The notes beneath the pieces are model-generated. The model was given only the letters and a program-made list of their open reading frames with translations. It was not told where the DNA came from and did not search any database. The translations under genes were made by a program, and so were the position numbers. From the NCBI RefSeq assembly GCF_011057685.1, contig NZ_LNFY01000001.1:434001-498000 (forward strand): a stretch of 64,000 bases of DNA. The letters are read 5' to 3'. The DNA comes from Thermotoga sp. Ku-13t. GTDB lineage: Bacteria > Thermotogota > Thermotogae > Thermotogales > DSM-5069. This document shows positions 1 through 8,800 of this stretch, one piece after another (the first letter of the stretch is position 1; each line of letters begins with the position of its first letter).

Positions 1-383
1 TTGCTCATACCGACGGAGTAGGCTGCTCTCATCTGTCCTGCTCCGATCGATTGAACCGCACCCCTTATGTACTCGGCTTGGTATGCCGCACTGTTTATTG
101 TGAAACCTATCAACGCTGCGACCAGCGGTGAGAGCCTAATCCCGTAGGCAGGCAGACCGTAGTAGAGTATGAAGAGCTGAACGAGCATGGGTGTTCCTCT
201 TATCAGTTCTATGAAACCAGCGCAGAGCACGCTCACAATTTTGTTCGCAAAAACTCTTCCCACGCACAGTGCTATGCCGATCAAAAGTCCGGCCCCGGCA
301 GCGAGCATGGTGAGATACAACGTAACTACGAGCCCGTTCATCAACTTCGGCAGAGATTGCTGCACGATTTGCAAAAAGCTCAT
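1..383 (-). CDS. Polar amino-acid ABC transporter permease, partial (3' end beyond window)
   Basis: Inner-membrane permease of the HisM/GlnP type. Translating the minus strand from the ATG at 383 gives a protein that begins [20 protein letters not shown] and contains the family signatures [13 protein letters not shown] and [15 protein letters not shown] before the window ends at about residue 127 (full length is usually about 215-220). Its ATG overlaps the stop of the upstream ATPase gene by 4 bp (ATGA), so translation is coupled. It is the second permease of the operon; two permeases, one ATPase and one binding protein make a complete polar amino-acid importer. The substrate cannot be told from sequence. 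Confidence 0.9.
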   Translation of the reverse strand, partial: MSFLQIVQQSLPKLMNGLVVTLYLTMLAAGAGLLIGIALCVGRVFANKIVSVLCAGFIELIRGTPMLVQLFILYYGLPAYGIRLSPLVAALIGFTINSAAYQAEYIRGAVQSIGAGQMRAAYSVGMS

Positions 384-1132
384 CGCGCCTTCTCCCCGTA
401 CAGCTCGCTGAGTTTCTTGAGAAACTGTCTCGCACGGTCGGTCTTGGGGTTGGTGAAAAACTCTTCGGGTGTGCCCTGCTCCAGAATCACGCCGCCTTCC
501 ATGAATATGATCTCGTCCGCCACACTCCGTGCAAAACCAAGTTCGTGTGTAACCACAACCATCGTCATACCTTCTCTGGCGAGGTCCGTCATCACCGACA
601 ACACCTCACCGATGAGCTCAGGGTCGAGTGCCGAGGTCGGTTCGTCGAAGAGTATGAGCTTCGGTCTCATCGCGAGGGCTCTGGCGATGGCGACACGCTG
701 TTTTTGACCACCGGAAAGCTGAGACGGATAATGGTTCGCCTTGTCCAGCAGCCCGACCTTTCTGAGTTGTTCGAGGGCGATTTCTGTCGCTTCTTCCTTG
801 GAGAGCTTTTGAACCTTCATGGGACCGATCCTCACGTTGTCGAGCGCGGTCAGATGGTTGAACAGGTTGAAATCTTGAAAAACGAAACCTATCTTCTGCC
901 TCATCTTCTGGGCGTTCCTCGATGTGATCTCTTCACCTTCGAGAAAAACTCTGCCAGAATCAGGTTCGACGAGACGGTTTATGCAGGCGAGCAGGGTGCT
1001 CTTGCCCGTCCCGCTCGGACCCAGAATGACCACAGTTTGGCCCCTCTTCACATCAAAAGAAACACCCTTCAACACTTCGAGAGAACCGAAACGTTTTCTC
1101 AGATCCTCCACTCTCAACACGACGTCATCCAC
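380..1132 (-). CDS. Polar amino-acid ABC transporter ATP-binding protein
   Basis: Cytoplasmic ATPase of 250 aa, the normal length for the GlnQ/HisP family. Walker A is GPSGTGKST (about residue 38), the ABC signature is [15 protein letters not shown], and Walker B is [14 protein letters not shown] followed by the switch histidine in [10 protein letters not shown]. It starts 1 nt after the stop of the upstream permease gene and overlaps the next permease by 4 bp, so it belongs to a tightly coupled four-gene operon. It energises uptake of an amino acid; arginine, glutamine, cystine and similar ligands cannot be separated here. Confidence 0.95.
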   Translation of the reverse strand: MDDVVLRVEDLRKRFGSLEVLKGVSFDVKRGQTVVILGPSGTGKSTLLACINRLVEPDSGRVFLEGEEITSRNAQKMRQKIGFVFQDFNLFNHLTALDNVRIGPMKVQKLSKEEATEIALEQLRKVGLLDKANHYPSQLSGGQKQRVAIARALAMRPKLILFDEPTSALDPELIGEVLSVMTDLAREGMTMVVVTHELGFARSVADEIIFMEGGVILEQGTPEEFFTNPKTDRARQFLKKLSELYGEKAR

Positions 1133-1133
1133 G

Positions 1134-1796
1134 TCAATGCGGTACCTCCCTCATCTCGAAACCGGGGATCGTGAGTTTCTTTTCAATCGTGGCAAAAATC
1201 TTGTTGGCCGAAACTGTCAAAATGAGATATATCGCCGCGCAGGTTAAAAAGATCAGCATGGGTTCATACGTTCTCGCCACGATGTAACTGCCTTGCCTGA
1301 GAAGCTCCACCACGCCGAGTGCGTAAGCCATTGAAGAATCTTTCAGTACCACTGTCAGTTCGTTGGTCCAAGGAGCGATCGAGAACCTCAGAGCCTGGGG
1401 AAAAATTACGTGCCAGAAAGTTTGTATCTTGCTCATACCGAGCGAGTAAGCTGCGAGCGTCTGACCCTTAGGCACGGAAAGTATCGCACCTCTGAAAATC
1501 TGTGACTGATAAGCGGAACTTCTTATGCCAAGTCCAAGAACACAGGCAAAAAACGGTTCGAGTCTGATCCCTATCTCGGGAAGGCCGTAGAAGATGAGCA
1601 TCAGAAGGACGAGCAAGGGTATGCTGCGAAAAGTTTTTTCATAGATCGAACAGATAACTCTATTGACTCGTCCGCCGTAAACTTGCAGGAAACTCACAGG
1701 TACAGCGATGACGAGCCCAAGTAAAAGAGAAAGTACAGTCAACTGGACTGTCACGAGCGTTCCTTTCAGCAGGAACGGTAAGGAATCGACAATCAG
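1134..1796 (-). CDS. Polar amino-acid ABC transporter permease, probable non-AUG start
   Basis: HisM/GlnP-type inner-membrane permease with the signature [18 protein letters not shown] and the cytoplasmic EAA-type loop [28 protein letters not shown]. The first ATG/GTG/TTG in frame is a GTG at 1754, but the reading frame stays open upstream and encodes [14 protein letters not shown], which matches the usual family N-terminus and aligns with the partner permease ([11 protein letters not shown]). The only plausible start there is CTG at 1796, 6 nt after a GAGAGG ribosome site. I chose that start; the 1754 GTG is the conservative alternative (206 aa). Confidence 0.85.
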   Translation of the reverse strand: MIVDSLPFLLKGTLVTVQLTVLSLLLGLVIAVPVSFLQVYGGRVNRVICSIYEKTFRSIPLLVLLMLIFYGLPEIGIRLEPFFACVLGLGIRSSAYQSQIFRGAILSVPKGQTLAAYSLGMSKIQTFWHVIFPQALRFSIAPWTNELTVVLKDSSMAYALGVVELLRQGSYIVARTYEPMLIFLTCAAIYLILTVSANKIFATIEKKLTIPGFEMREVPH

Positions 1797-1834
1797 TTTT
1801 AACCTCTCTATCCTCTACACTCCCCCGTGGCCTT

Positions 1835-2557
1835 TCAGAAGTATTTATCGATCAGCTCGGCCATTTTTCCAGACTCTATAATCTGTTCCAGCGCCTTGTT
1901 TATAGCTTCGAGAAGTTCTTTGTTGCCTTTCTTAACAGCGATGCCGTATTGTTCTCCCGTCACTATGATACCGACGACCTTGACGGGTTTCGTGGCAGCG
2001 AACCTGTTCGCGACGGGCGAGTCGAGTACTATGGCGTCGATGTTCCCGTTCAACAGATCGCTCAGTGCCAGCACGAACGTATCGTACCTTTTCAGGTTCT
2101 TCTCCGGCAGGATGCCCTTTCCAACGAGCTCGTCCGTGCACCATAGATCACCCGTTGTACCTGTTTGAACACCGATCTTGTACTTGCCGAACAGCACAGT
2201 GATCGTCAGGTTCGAATCAGCCCTGACTATGATGCTCTGGTCCGCAGTCCAGTAAGGTATGGAGAAATCCACAACCTGTTTTCTCTCATCCGTGATCGTC
2301 ATCGCCGCAGCAGCCACATCGATCTGTCCAGCGCGGAGCGCAGGTATGAGCGAATCGAAACTCATGTCCACGAACTTCAACTCAAAGCCGGCGATTTTCG
2401 CGATTTCCCTGATCAAATCCATGTCGAATCCCACGAACTGACCGTTCTCGATGTACTCAAAAGGCGGAAAGTCAGCACTGGTCCCGACCGTGATCGTTTT
2501 TGAGAATGACAGCGTCATCACGGCGCACAGCAGAAGAACAAACAGTTTGAACTTCAC
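1835..2557 (-). CDS. Polar amino-acid ABC transporter substrate-binding protein
   Basis: Exported binding protein of the SBP_bac_3 family. A signal peptide (KFKLFVLLLCAVMTLSFS) is followed by TVGTSADFPPFEYIENGQFVGFDMDLIREIAK, the canonical opening of this fold, and by the AAAMTITDERKQVVDFSIPY motif that shapes the amino-acid pocket. The start chosen is GTG at 2557, 8 nt after GGGGAGG; a TTG at 2566 is in frame but sits on the ribosome site. It is the first gene of the importer operon that runs to the window start and lies directly behind a recognisable promoter. Confidence 0.92.
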   Translation of the reverse strand: MKFKLFVLLLCAVMTLSFSKTITVGTSADFPPFEYIENGQFVGFDMDLIREIAKIAGFELKFVDMSFDSLIPALRAGQIDVAAAAMTITDERKQVVDFSIPYWTADQSIIVRADSNLTITVLFGKYKIGVQTGTTGDLWCTDELVGKGILPEKNLKRYDTFVLALSDLLNGNIDAIVLDSPVANRFAATKPVKVVGIIVTGEQYGIAVKKGNKELLEAINKALEQIIESGKMAELIDKYF

Positions 2558-2607
2558 GAACAACACCTCCCCTCAGGTTTTCGTCTATCAACTCAGTTGT
2601 GTTGAAC

Positions 2608-2635
2608 ATTATACCATGAAATTCACATCACTCAA
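2608..2635 (-). promoter_or_regulatory. Promoter of the amino-acid transporter operon
   Basis: On the minus strand TTGAGT (2635-2630) and a perfect TATAAT (2613-2608) are separated by 16 nt. The -35 box reaches into the last codons of gnd, so the promoter is embedded at the end of the previous gene. Transcription would start about 45 nt ahead of the binding-protein start codon. Confidence 0.6.
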
Positions 2636-4031
2636 GCGTTTGCCATTCAACATGGAACGTTCCTGGCCTGTCGATCCGCTGGAACGTGTGTGCACCGAAG
2701 AAGTCTCTCTGAGCCTGTATCAGATTCGCTGGCAGGTTCTCGCTGATCAAACTGAACAGATAATCCAGACACGCGTTCAGAGCGGGTGTAGCTATCCCAC
2801 AGGATCTTGCGAAGTTGCTGACCTTGATTGCCGATGGGAGCCTTTCTTCGACGAACTTTCGAGCTTCCTCATCGTCCAAGAAAGTTACGTTCTCCGGAGA
2901 ATTCTTCAGCAAGCTTCTGAGAAAATCCAGCATCTTCGATCTGATGATGCAGCCACCCTTCCAGATGCGCAAAACTTCGAGCAGATCCACACCATAGTTG
3001 AACGATTTCGAAGCCTCGTGGATGAGCCAGATTCCCTGAGAGTAAGACAAAAAGTAGGCAAGCGACAGGGCCCGTCTCAATTCCTCGACTTCGACGCTTC
3101 CATCCCGTTTCACGGCAGGTTCGTACCGCTTCGAAAGTTTCTGTCTTTCCTCTTTGTAATAGGACACCACGCGGGCGAAAACCGAAGCTGCCATGGAGAA
3201 GGCGGGGACTCCGAGATCGAGGGCGACTTGAGTGGACCATTTACCCGTTCCTTTCTGCTCGGCTTTGTCGAGTATCAACTCAACGAGCGGTTTACTGGTT
3301 TCCTCATCTTTCCAGTTCATGATCTTGAAGGAAATCTCCATCAAGAAAGACGAGAGTTCTCCCCTGTTCCAGTCTTCAAATATTTCTCCAATCTGCTCGC
3401 TGGAAAGTTTCAGAGCCTTTCGCATCACATCGTAAACCTCTGCGATGCTCTGCATGATGCTGTATTCGATGCCGTTGTGGACCATCTTCACGAAATGTCC
3501 CGCCGATCCGTCTCCGACGTAGGTACAGCATGGACCATTTTCTGTCTTCGCAGCTATGTCAAGCAAGATCTTTTCAACAAGCTGGTACGCCTGCTTGGTC
3601 CCCCCTGGCATGAGAGATGGTCCATGCAAAGCACCGTACTCGCCACCCGAAACACCCATACCCAGATAAAGGATGCCTTCCTTTTCGAGCTCCCTTATCC
3701 TTCTGTCTGTATCGGCGTAGTGTGAATTTCCGCCGTCTATGATCAAATCTCCGCGCTCCAGATGCGGCAACAGCTCATCTATCATGTCGTCCACAGGTTG
3801 ACCCGCCTTGACCATGAGCACGATTTTCCTCGGCTTTTCGAGGCTGTCCACGAAATCTTCGATGCTGTAAGTGGGTATTATCTTTTCAGACTTCACCCTA
3901 TCATCAACGAACTTCTTCGTCCTCTCGGCGGTTCGGTTGTACACCGCGACACTGTAACCTTTTCGAGCAATGTTCAGAGCCAGATTCTGCCCCATGACAG
4001 CAAGACCTATGAGACCTATATCTGCTTTCAC
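2628..4031 (-). CDS. gnd: 6-phosphogluconate dehydrogenase (decarboxylating)
   Basis: Cytoplasmic NADP-type enzyme converting 6-phosphogluconate to ribulose 5-phosphate plus CO2. It shows the N-terminal dinucleotide fold IGLIGLAVMGQNLALNIARKG, the substrate-binding GGNSHYADT, the catalytic-lysine region GSAGHFVKMVHNGIEY and the C-terminal WKGGCIIRSKML. Length is about 467 aa, normal for the long-chain form. The start is GTG at 4031, 9 nt behind AAGGAGGT; the ATG at 4067 lacks a ribosome site and adds non-homologous residues. It is the last gene of a long minus-strand run that starts with inositol dehydrogenases, which suggests that sugar acids made upstream exit through 6-phosphogluconate. 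Confidence 0.95.
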   Translation of the reverse strand: MKADIGLIGLAVMGQNLALNIARKGYSVAVYNRTAERTKKFVDDRVKSEKIIPTYSIEDFVDSLEKPRKIVLMVKAGQPVDDMIDELLPHLERGDLIIDGGNSHYADTDRRIRELEKEGILYLGMGVSGGEYGALHGPSLMPGGTKQAYQLVEKILLDIAAKTENGPCCTYVGDGSAGHFVKMVHNGIEYSIMQSIAEVYDVMRKALKLSSEQIGEIFEDWNRGELSSFLMEISFKIMNWKDEETSKPLVELILDKAEQKGTGKWSTQVALDLGVPAFSMAASVFARVVSYYKEERQKLSKRYEPAVKRDGSVEVEELRRALSLAYFLSYSQGIWLIHEASKSFNYGVDLLEVLRIWKGGCIIRSKMLDFLRSLLKNSPENVTFLDDEEARKFVEERLPSAIKVSNFARSCGIATPALNACLDYLFSLISENLPANLIQAQRDFFGAHTFQRIDRPGTFHVEWQTLE

Positions 4032-4082
4032 AGCGTCCGACCTCCTTGAGTTTTCGTCTCGATACAATGATACATCACAACA

Positions 4083-5111
4083 TCATGGGAAGAGGAAATA
4101 GCTACCTTCTTTCAACAGAATCTGAACGGGTTCACCCACCTCGAAATCTTCGTCGCTGTTCACGAAGATGTTCTCCTCCAGATCCGTAAACATGATCTCA
4201 TAACGTGTTCTCGCACCTATGTAGAGTTTGCCGACAACAGTACCGTTCAAAAGCACTTCCTTTGACGCTGTTTTTTTCAATGTTCCGGGACGAGCCATCC
4301 TCACTTCTTCTGTCCTTATAACCATGTTCACCTCTTCCACTCCCTCGGGAACGTCCAGCCCGATGTGCGCGACAAGCTGCGGTCTGGTGCGGACGACACA
4401 GTTCACACCAACGAAATCCGCGACGAACAAGTTCGCGGGCTTGAGGTATATCTCGCGAGGCTTTCCAACCTGCAATATTTTTCCGTTGTTCATGACAGCA
4501 ATTCTATCGGCTATACTCAACGCTTCTTCCTGATCGTGTGTAACGTAGAGCGTTGCAATGTTGAGTTTCTTGAGCAAGGTTCTGAGTTCGAACCTGATCC
4601 TCATTCTGATCTTCGCATCCAGATTCGACAACGGTTCATCGAGCAGCAGCAGATCCGGTTCAACCACGATCGCTCTCGCCAGCGCCACTCTCTGCTGTTG
4701 TCCGCCGGAGAGCTGATTAGGTTTTCTATCTGCAAGATGTGCTATATCGAGAAAGTTCAGGGCCCATTCCACTTTCTCTCGTATTTTTTCTTTGCTGAGT
4801 TTTCTTACCTTCAAACCGTATGCGACGTTTTGAAAAACAGTCATGTGTGGCCAGAGCGCATAGTTTTGAAAGAACATCGCCACATTTCTCTTCTCTGGAG
4901 GCAGGTCTGTCACGTCGCAACCCTTTATGTAAATCCTCCCGGCATCCAATTGCACAAAGCCCGCGATGGATCTCAGCAAAGTCGTTTTCCCAGAACCACT
5001 CGGCCCGATGACCGCGAACAGTTCCCCTTCTTGGATCTCCGCAGACACATCGTCCAGTGCCCTCACGTTGCCATAATACTTCCTGAGGCCCTCAACCCTC
5101 AGCACGTCCAT
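4083..5111 (-). CDS. ABC transporter ATP-binding protein, PotA/FbpC type
   Basis: ATPase of about 342 aa with Walker A (GPSGSGKTT), the Q-loop FFQNYALWPHMTV, signature LSGGQQQRVALARAI, Walker B LLLLDEPLSNLDAKIR and a C-terminal TOBE-like beta domain (about residues 230-342), the layout of spermidine/iron/phosphate-ester and sugar importers. The start ATG at 5111 overlaps nothing; a TTG at 5126 would overlap the permease stop. It completes a transporter with the two permeases and the binding protein upstream. The substrate is unknown; location suggests a carbohydrate or sugar-acid ligand rather than a polyamine. Confidence 0.9.
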   Translation of the reverse strand: MDVLRVEGLRKYYGNVRALDDVSAEIQEGELFAVIGPSGSGKTTLLRSIAGFVQLDAGRIYIKGCDVTDLPPEKRNVAMFFQNYALWPHMTVFQNVAYGLKVRKLSKEKIREKVEWALNFLDIAHLADRKPNQLSGGQQQRVALARAIVVEPDLLLLDEPLSNLDAKIRMRIRFELRTLLKKLNIATLYVTHDQEEALSIADRIAVMNNGKILQVGKPREIYLKPANLFVADFVGVNCVVRTRPQLVAHIGLDVPEGVEEVNMVIRTEEVRMARPGTLKKTASKEVLLNGTVVGKLYIGARTRYEIMFTDLEENIFVNSDEDFEVGEPVQILLKEGSYFLFP

Positions 5112-5115
5112 GTTC

Positions 5116-5925
5116 TCATCCCCCAATCCCAGCTATGTACTCAGCCTTCAGAAACTTCTCGATGACGAGCATGAACAACAGAGATGGCACCATCAGCACG
5201 ATGGCGATCACGCTGGCTATCTGCATGTTGTAACCAGCGCTCGCGGTATACATCAGCACGGGTGCCGTTTGTATGAAGGGAGCACCGATGAAAAACGCAG
5301 CGTTGAATTCACCCATCGACCAGAGAAACACGTGTATCGCGCCCGCAACGATGCCTGGAATCCCCAGCGGAAACGTGATCGTCCAGAACGCACGGAACCT
5401 GCTCGCTCCAAGATTCTGTGCTGCTTGCTCGAGATCGAGTGGGATGGACTTGAACGTCGCAGTTATTATCCAGAGAGAGAAGACGAGCGATGCCATGGTG
5501 TGTGCCAGGATGATACCCCACGGATTGCCCCTCAGTCCGATCTTTCCGAAGACGCGAGCGAGGTTGATGAAAACGGGAAGCTGAGGAAAAGCCTGGGGCA
5601 TCAGAAACAGAAAGAGCAAAACACTCTCCGCCGGTAATCTGTAACGGGCGAAGGCGTAGGCGGCGGGGATCGCAACCGAGATCGAAAGTCCCACGGTTAT
5701 CAAAGCTATCCTCAGACTCAGTATCAGGGAACTCAGTACTCTTCCCTGTCTGAACACTTCAGCCCAATAACGCAGTGTGAATTCTTGTGGAACTGGGCTT
5801 GGCCAGTACCAGATCCTTGCGAAACTCCATAACACTATCCCTACAAGTGGTCCCACCACAAGCAAAAGCACCACGAAAATCAACACCATTTTCAGAGTCA
5901 TTTTGAGGATCGAGAATCCTGTCAC
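5116..5925 (-). CDS. ABC transporter permease (second of pair), PotC-like
   Basis: Inner-membrane protein of about 269 aa with six predicted hydrophobic segments and the EAA loop LGASRFRAFWTITFPLGIPGI near residue 185. The GTG start at 5925 overlaps the stop of the upstream permease by 4 bp (GTGA), which fixes it; longer open frames upstream run through the neighbouring gene and are false. It pairs with the permease at 5922-6749 to form the channel of the importer whose binding protein lies at 6798-7946. Confidence 0.9.
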   Translation of the reverse strand: MTGFSILKMTLKMVLIFVVLLLVVGPLVGIVLWSFARIWYWPSPVPQEFTLRYWAEVFRQGRVLSSLILSLRIALITVGLSISVAIPAAYAFARYRLPAESVLLFLFLMPQAFPQLPVFINLARVFGKIGLRGNPWGIILAHTMASLVFSLWIITATFKSIPLDLEQAAQNLGASRFRAFWTITFPLGIPGIVAGAIHVFLWSMGEFNAAFFIGAPFIQTAPVLMYTASAGYNMQIASVIAIVLMVPSLLFMLVIEKFLKAEYIAGIGG

Positions 5926-6749
5926 GCTTTGATACCCCCTCGCTCGGCCGCCATGAACTTCAGATAGTAGATCGCAAACACCATGACGATCAAATAAGAA
6001 ATCACACCAAGAGCGTTCGCAGTCCCCCAATCGTTGAAGTAGTTCACCCTGAACATCATGTTCACCGTGATCATGTTCGGGCTGGCGGGTCCGACCATGA
6101 TCGGTATCGTTAGGCTGCTTATCGTCCTCACGAAGGTCAGTATGAACGCCACCATGATGGAAGGTCTACACATGGGAATGAGAACGTCGAACACGATCTT
6201 CCATCTGGATGCTCCTAAATTCTGCGCTGCTTCGATGTAGGCATTGTCCAAGCTCCTGAACGCTCCAAACACGATGAGCGCAGCGTAAGGAGTCATGACC
6301 CACACGAACGCCCAGACCAAACCAATCCAGCTTCGAGAAAGACCCGGTAGTTCTTCAATGCGCAGAATTCTGGTCAACAAGTTGTTCAGGGTTCCGTGCG
6401 GTGCGAGGAACACTCTCATCGCGTGTCCCACGATCAGGAAGGGTATGAACAAAGGCAACTTGTACATGATTTCCAGAAACTTCCAGCTCTTGAAGCGGAG
6501 ATAACCGGACACGCCGATGCTCAGTCCCAAAGTGACGGCGGTCGCAACAAGGCTTATCACGACACTGTAGATGATGTCACGCCAGTAAATCTCAAAAACT
6601 TTCAGATAGTTCGCAAGACTAAACCTTCCCTGGGCAACGAAACTCATATAAACGGAGAGTGCCAGTGGATAAACATACAGCGCAACCAGGACAACCAATG
6701 CTGGAAGGATCAGCAGAAAACCAACCATGAGTTCTTTTTTTCGTCTCAT
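5922..6749 (-). CDS. ABC transporter permease (first of pair), PotB-like
   Basis: Inner-membrane permease of about 275 aa: a positively charged start (MRRKKELMVG), a long first membrane helix (LLILPALVVLVALYVYP) and the EAA loop LGASRWKIVFDVLIPMCRPSI. The start ATG at 6749 sits 5 nt behind GGAGG; an ATG 15 nt earlier lies upstream of that site. A GC-rich hairpin separates it from the binding-protein gene, consistent with lower expression of the membrane part. Confidence 0.9.
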   Translation of the reverse strand: MRRKKELMVGFLLILPALVVLVALYVYPLALSVYMSFVAQGRFSLANYLKVFEIYWRDIIYSVVISLVATAVTLGLSIGVSGYLRFKSWKFLEIMYKLPLFIPFLIVGHAMRVFLAPHGTLNNLLTRILRIEELPGLSRSWIGLVWAFVWVMTPYAALIVFGAFRSLDNAYIEAAQNLGASRWKIVFDVLIPMCRPSIMVAFILTFVRTISSLTIPIMVGPASPNMITVNMMFRVNYFNDWGTANALGVISYLIVMVFAIYYLKFMAAERGGIKA

Positions 6750-6770
6750 GATTTCCTCCTCCAAAAAGAA

Positions 6771-6793
6771 AGGCGAGGCACGGGGCCTCGCCT
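6771..6793 (-). terminator. Intra-operon hairpin after the binding-protein gene
   Basis: Perfect 9-bp inverted repeat AGGCGAGGC / GCCTCGCCT with a 5-nt loop, followed on the minus strand by TTTCTTTTT. It lies between the stop of the binding protein (6798) and the start of the first permease (6749). The weak T-tract suggests partial termination or protection of the upstream mRNA from decay. Confidence 0.7.
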
Positions 6794-6797
6794 CGGT

Positions 6798-7946
6798 TCA
6801 TTTTTCAACCCATTTTTCGTAAGCTTCCAGCATCCTGGTTCTGTAGTCGGCTATGGGCATGCGTTTGCCAAACTTGAGAAGGTCTTCCTCTTTGATGTCC
6901 CGGTAGAGCCTATCGAAAACTTCTTTGCTCAGATATGGAGAGACGTATTCGATTCCGATGGCTGGATACCAGTTGAACCTGTCGACTATGTACTTTGCGT
7001 GCACAGCAGGGGACGAAACGAATTCGATCATCTTGAGCGCGTAATCTGCATTTGCAGCCTTTGTCGGTATCGCGAAGTACATAGGTTGGCCAGGCATGCC
7101 AGGTTCCGGCAGGATCAACCTGATGTTCGGATCCATCCTTCCTTCCCTTATCCACGTGTAGAACATGTCTACCCAAACTGGGCCCATCCAGATTTCTCCT
7201 CGGTTGAGTGCGTCGAGAGTACCCGCATTCCCCGATGTCAGTGTTACGTACTTGTTGAACTCTTTGAGTTCGGCGTAGATCTGCGGCCAGTCTTCCATGT
7301 ACTTCTCGTCAAACGGGCCGTTCATCAACACATCAGGGTTCTTGGATTTCCAGTACACCCAGCCGAACACGAACGAGACGCCAGACATACCACCTTTGAT
7401 ACCGTTGTAGCCGAACTTCTTCGGATTCTCCTTCACCCATTCGACCAGCTCCGCGTAGCTCTTTGGTGGGTTCTTGACGAACCTTGGGTTGTAAGCTATG
7501 GCCGTCTGGCTGTGGAACATCGGCATGACGTACCCGTTCACGTTGATACCGAGCGCGACTTCTGCAGTCTTCATGGTCACCAGTCTTCTCGCGGTCAGAA
7601 AGTCTGTGTACTGTCTTATGAGTCCGCGTTCGATTGCCCAGATCGCCCCAGCCTCGTGGATCACGACCAGATCGATCGCCCACCTGTCCTTTCCGGAGTC
7701 TTTCTCAAGCTGCAACTGCTGGATGATCTGCTGTGAACCCGCATCTCCCGGCCCGGTACCGACAACCTTGACCTTCACGTTCGGGTACAGTTTTTCGAAC
7801 TCTGGGGCGATCTCGTACTGGAAGAAGTCAACCATGTTCTGATCTCCAGCCACCATCATGGTGAGTGTGACCTTGATCGGAATGTCCGCCTGGGCGAGCA
7901 AAACAGCTGCGATGATTAGCATCAATACTCCACACAACTTCCTCAT
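6798..7946 (-). CDS. Extracellular solute-binding protein, family 1 type (YnjB/thiamine/spermidine-like)
   Basis: Exported protein of 382 aa with an N-terminal signal peptide (MRKLCGVLMLIIAAVLLAQA) and an SBP fold: the start of lobe I reads VTLTMMVAGDQNMVDFFQYE, with later LDALNRGEIWMGPVWVDMF and SSPAVHAKYIVDRFNWYPAI. It feeds the permeases and PotA-type ATPase just downstream. It lies 38 bp after an IolO-like epimerase gene within one continuous minus-strand series, so a sugar, polyol or sugar acid is a better guess than a polyamine. The precise ligand cannot be read from the sequence. Confidence 0.85.
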   Translation of the reverse strand: MRKLCGVLMLIIAAVLLAQADIPIKVTLTMMVAGDQNMVDFFQYEIAPEFEKLYPNVKVKVVGTGPGDAGSQQIIQQLQLEKDSGKDRWAIDLVVIHEAGAIWAIERGLIRQYTDFLTARRLVTMKTAEVALGINVNGYVMPMFHSQTAIAYNPRFVKNPPKSYAELVEWVKENPKKFGYNGIKGGMSGVSFVFGWVYWKSKNPDVLMNGPFDEKYMEDWPQIYAELKEFNKYVTLTSGNAGTLDALNRGEIWMGPVWVDMFYTWIREGRMDPNIRLILPEPGMPGQPMYFAIPTKAANADYALKMIEFVSSPAVHAKYIVDRFNWYPAIGIEYVSPYLSKEVFDRLYRDIKEEDLLKFGKRMPIADYRTRMLEAYEKWVEK

Positions 7947-7984
7947 AAAAACTCACCTCCCCCTGGAATTTGATCGTAGAAAGT

Positions 7985-8800
7985 TCAAAGTTTTTTCAAA
8001 GAGTTTTGCAGAGTCTTAAAGGCCAAAGTCGCTGCCTCTTCCTGTCCCCCGGGCAACGGTAAGCACTCGACCGAAATGTAGCCTGCGTAATCGACTTCGT
8101 GCAGAGCCTTCAATATGGAATCAAAATTCAGATGACCTGAACCAGGCGCCCATCTGTTGCTGTCCGCGACGTGAAAGTGCTTGATCCACGCTCCAAAATT
8201 TCTTATGCTTTCTTCTATGCTGGCTTCTTCGATGTTCATGTGGAACGTGTCCGCGAGAATTCCAATGTTGCGCCTGTTCAGACTCTCAAGAACCAGTTTC
8301 GCATCCTGCAGTGTGTTGATGAAATCAGTTTCGTACCTGTTCAACGGTTCGATGACGAGTTCAACCCCTTTTTTCGCCGCGTGATCTGCAAGCTCATTGA
8401 GACTTTCTATGAACAGCTGTAATACGCTTTCGAAAGCCCTCTTTTCTCTCTTACCGCGGATCAGTCCAACGATCACTTTGGCTCCAAAAATGGAGGCAAA
8501 ATCGATGTGATCCTTCAGTCTGTCCAGCGCGCGCCGTCTGACGAGAGGATCTTCCGATGTGATGCTCAAACCCTCCGCAAGATATGCCTGTCCCGTTCCG
8601 ACCGCGACGACAGGCATTTTCAACTCATCGAGCAAACCCCTGAGTTCTTTCACGTTCACGACTTTCGGATCCCTCACAGCGATCTCAACCGCGTCGTATC
8701 CGATCCTCCTCGCCATCTCAACACCTTTCAACAAATCACCCTTGAACGCAAGCGCGTCGAACGCCGCATCCGACGTGCTCACAACCAGAGCGAGTTTCAC
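7985..8800 (-). CDS. iolO: Sugar (keto-acid) epimerase, AP-endonuclease-2 TIM barrel; IolO candidate
   Basis: Cytoplasmic 271-aa TIM-barrel protein of the IolI/tagatose-3-epimerase superfamily. The four metal ligands of that family are visible in order: Glu in [10 protein letters not shown], Asp and His in [10 protein letters not shown], His in [10 protein letters not shown] and Glu in YISVECLP. In the inositol pathway described for Thermotoga maritima, IolO converts 5-keto-L-gluconate to D-tagaturonate. Here the gene shares a directional run with iolM, iolG and iolN, and uxaE (the next step) is divergently encoded, so I infer the same role. Another ketose epimerase remains possible. It overlaps the HAD gene by 4 bp. 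Confidence 0.7.
   Translation of the reverse strand: MKLALVVSTSDAAFDALAFKGDLLKGVEMARRIGYDAVEIAVRDPKVVNVKELRGLLDELKMPVVAVGTGQAYLAEGLSITSEDPLVRRRALDRLKDHIDFASIFGAKVIVGLIRGKREKRAFESVLQLFIESLNELADHAAKKGVELVIEPLNRYETDFINTLQDAKLVLESLNRRNIGILADTFHMNIEEASIEESIRNFGAWIKHFHVADSNRWAPGSGHLNFDSILKALHEVDYAGYISVECLPLPGGQEEAATLAFKTLQNSLKKL

Noticed and set aside
2451..3725. Long plus-strand open frame opposite gnd
   Set aside because: Antisense shadow of a conserved enzyme; composition and lack of motifs show it is not a gene. The same holds for other long antisense frames, for example 6396-7736 and 51255-52550.
4032..4067. Longer gnd reading frame from ATG 4067
   Set aside because: The added residues do not resemble 6-phosphogluconate dehydrogenase, and the GTG at 4031 has AAGGAGGT at the right distance.
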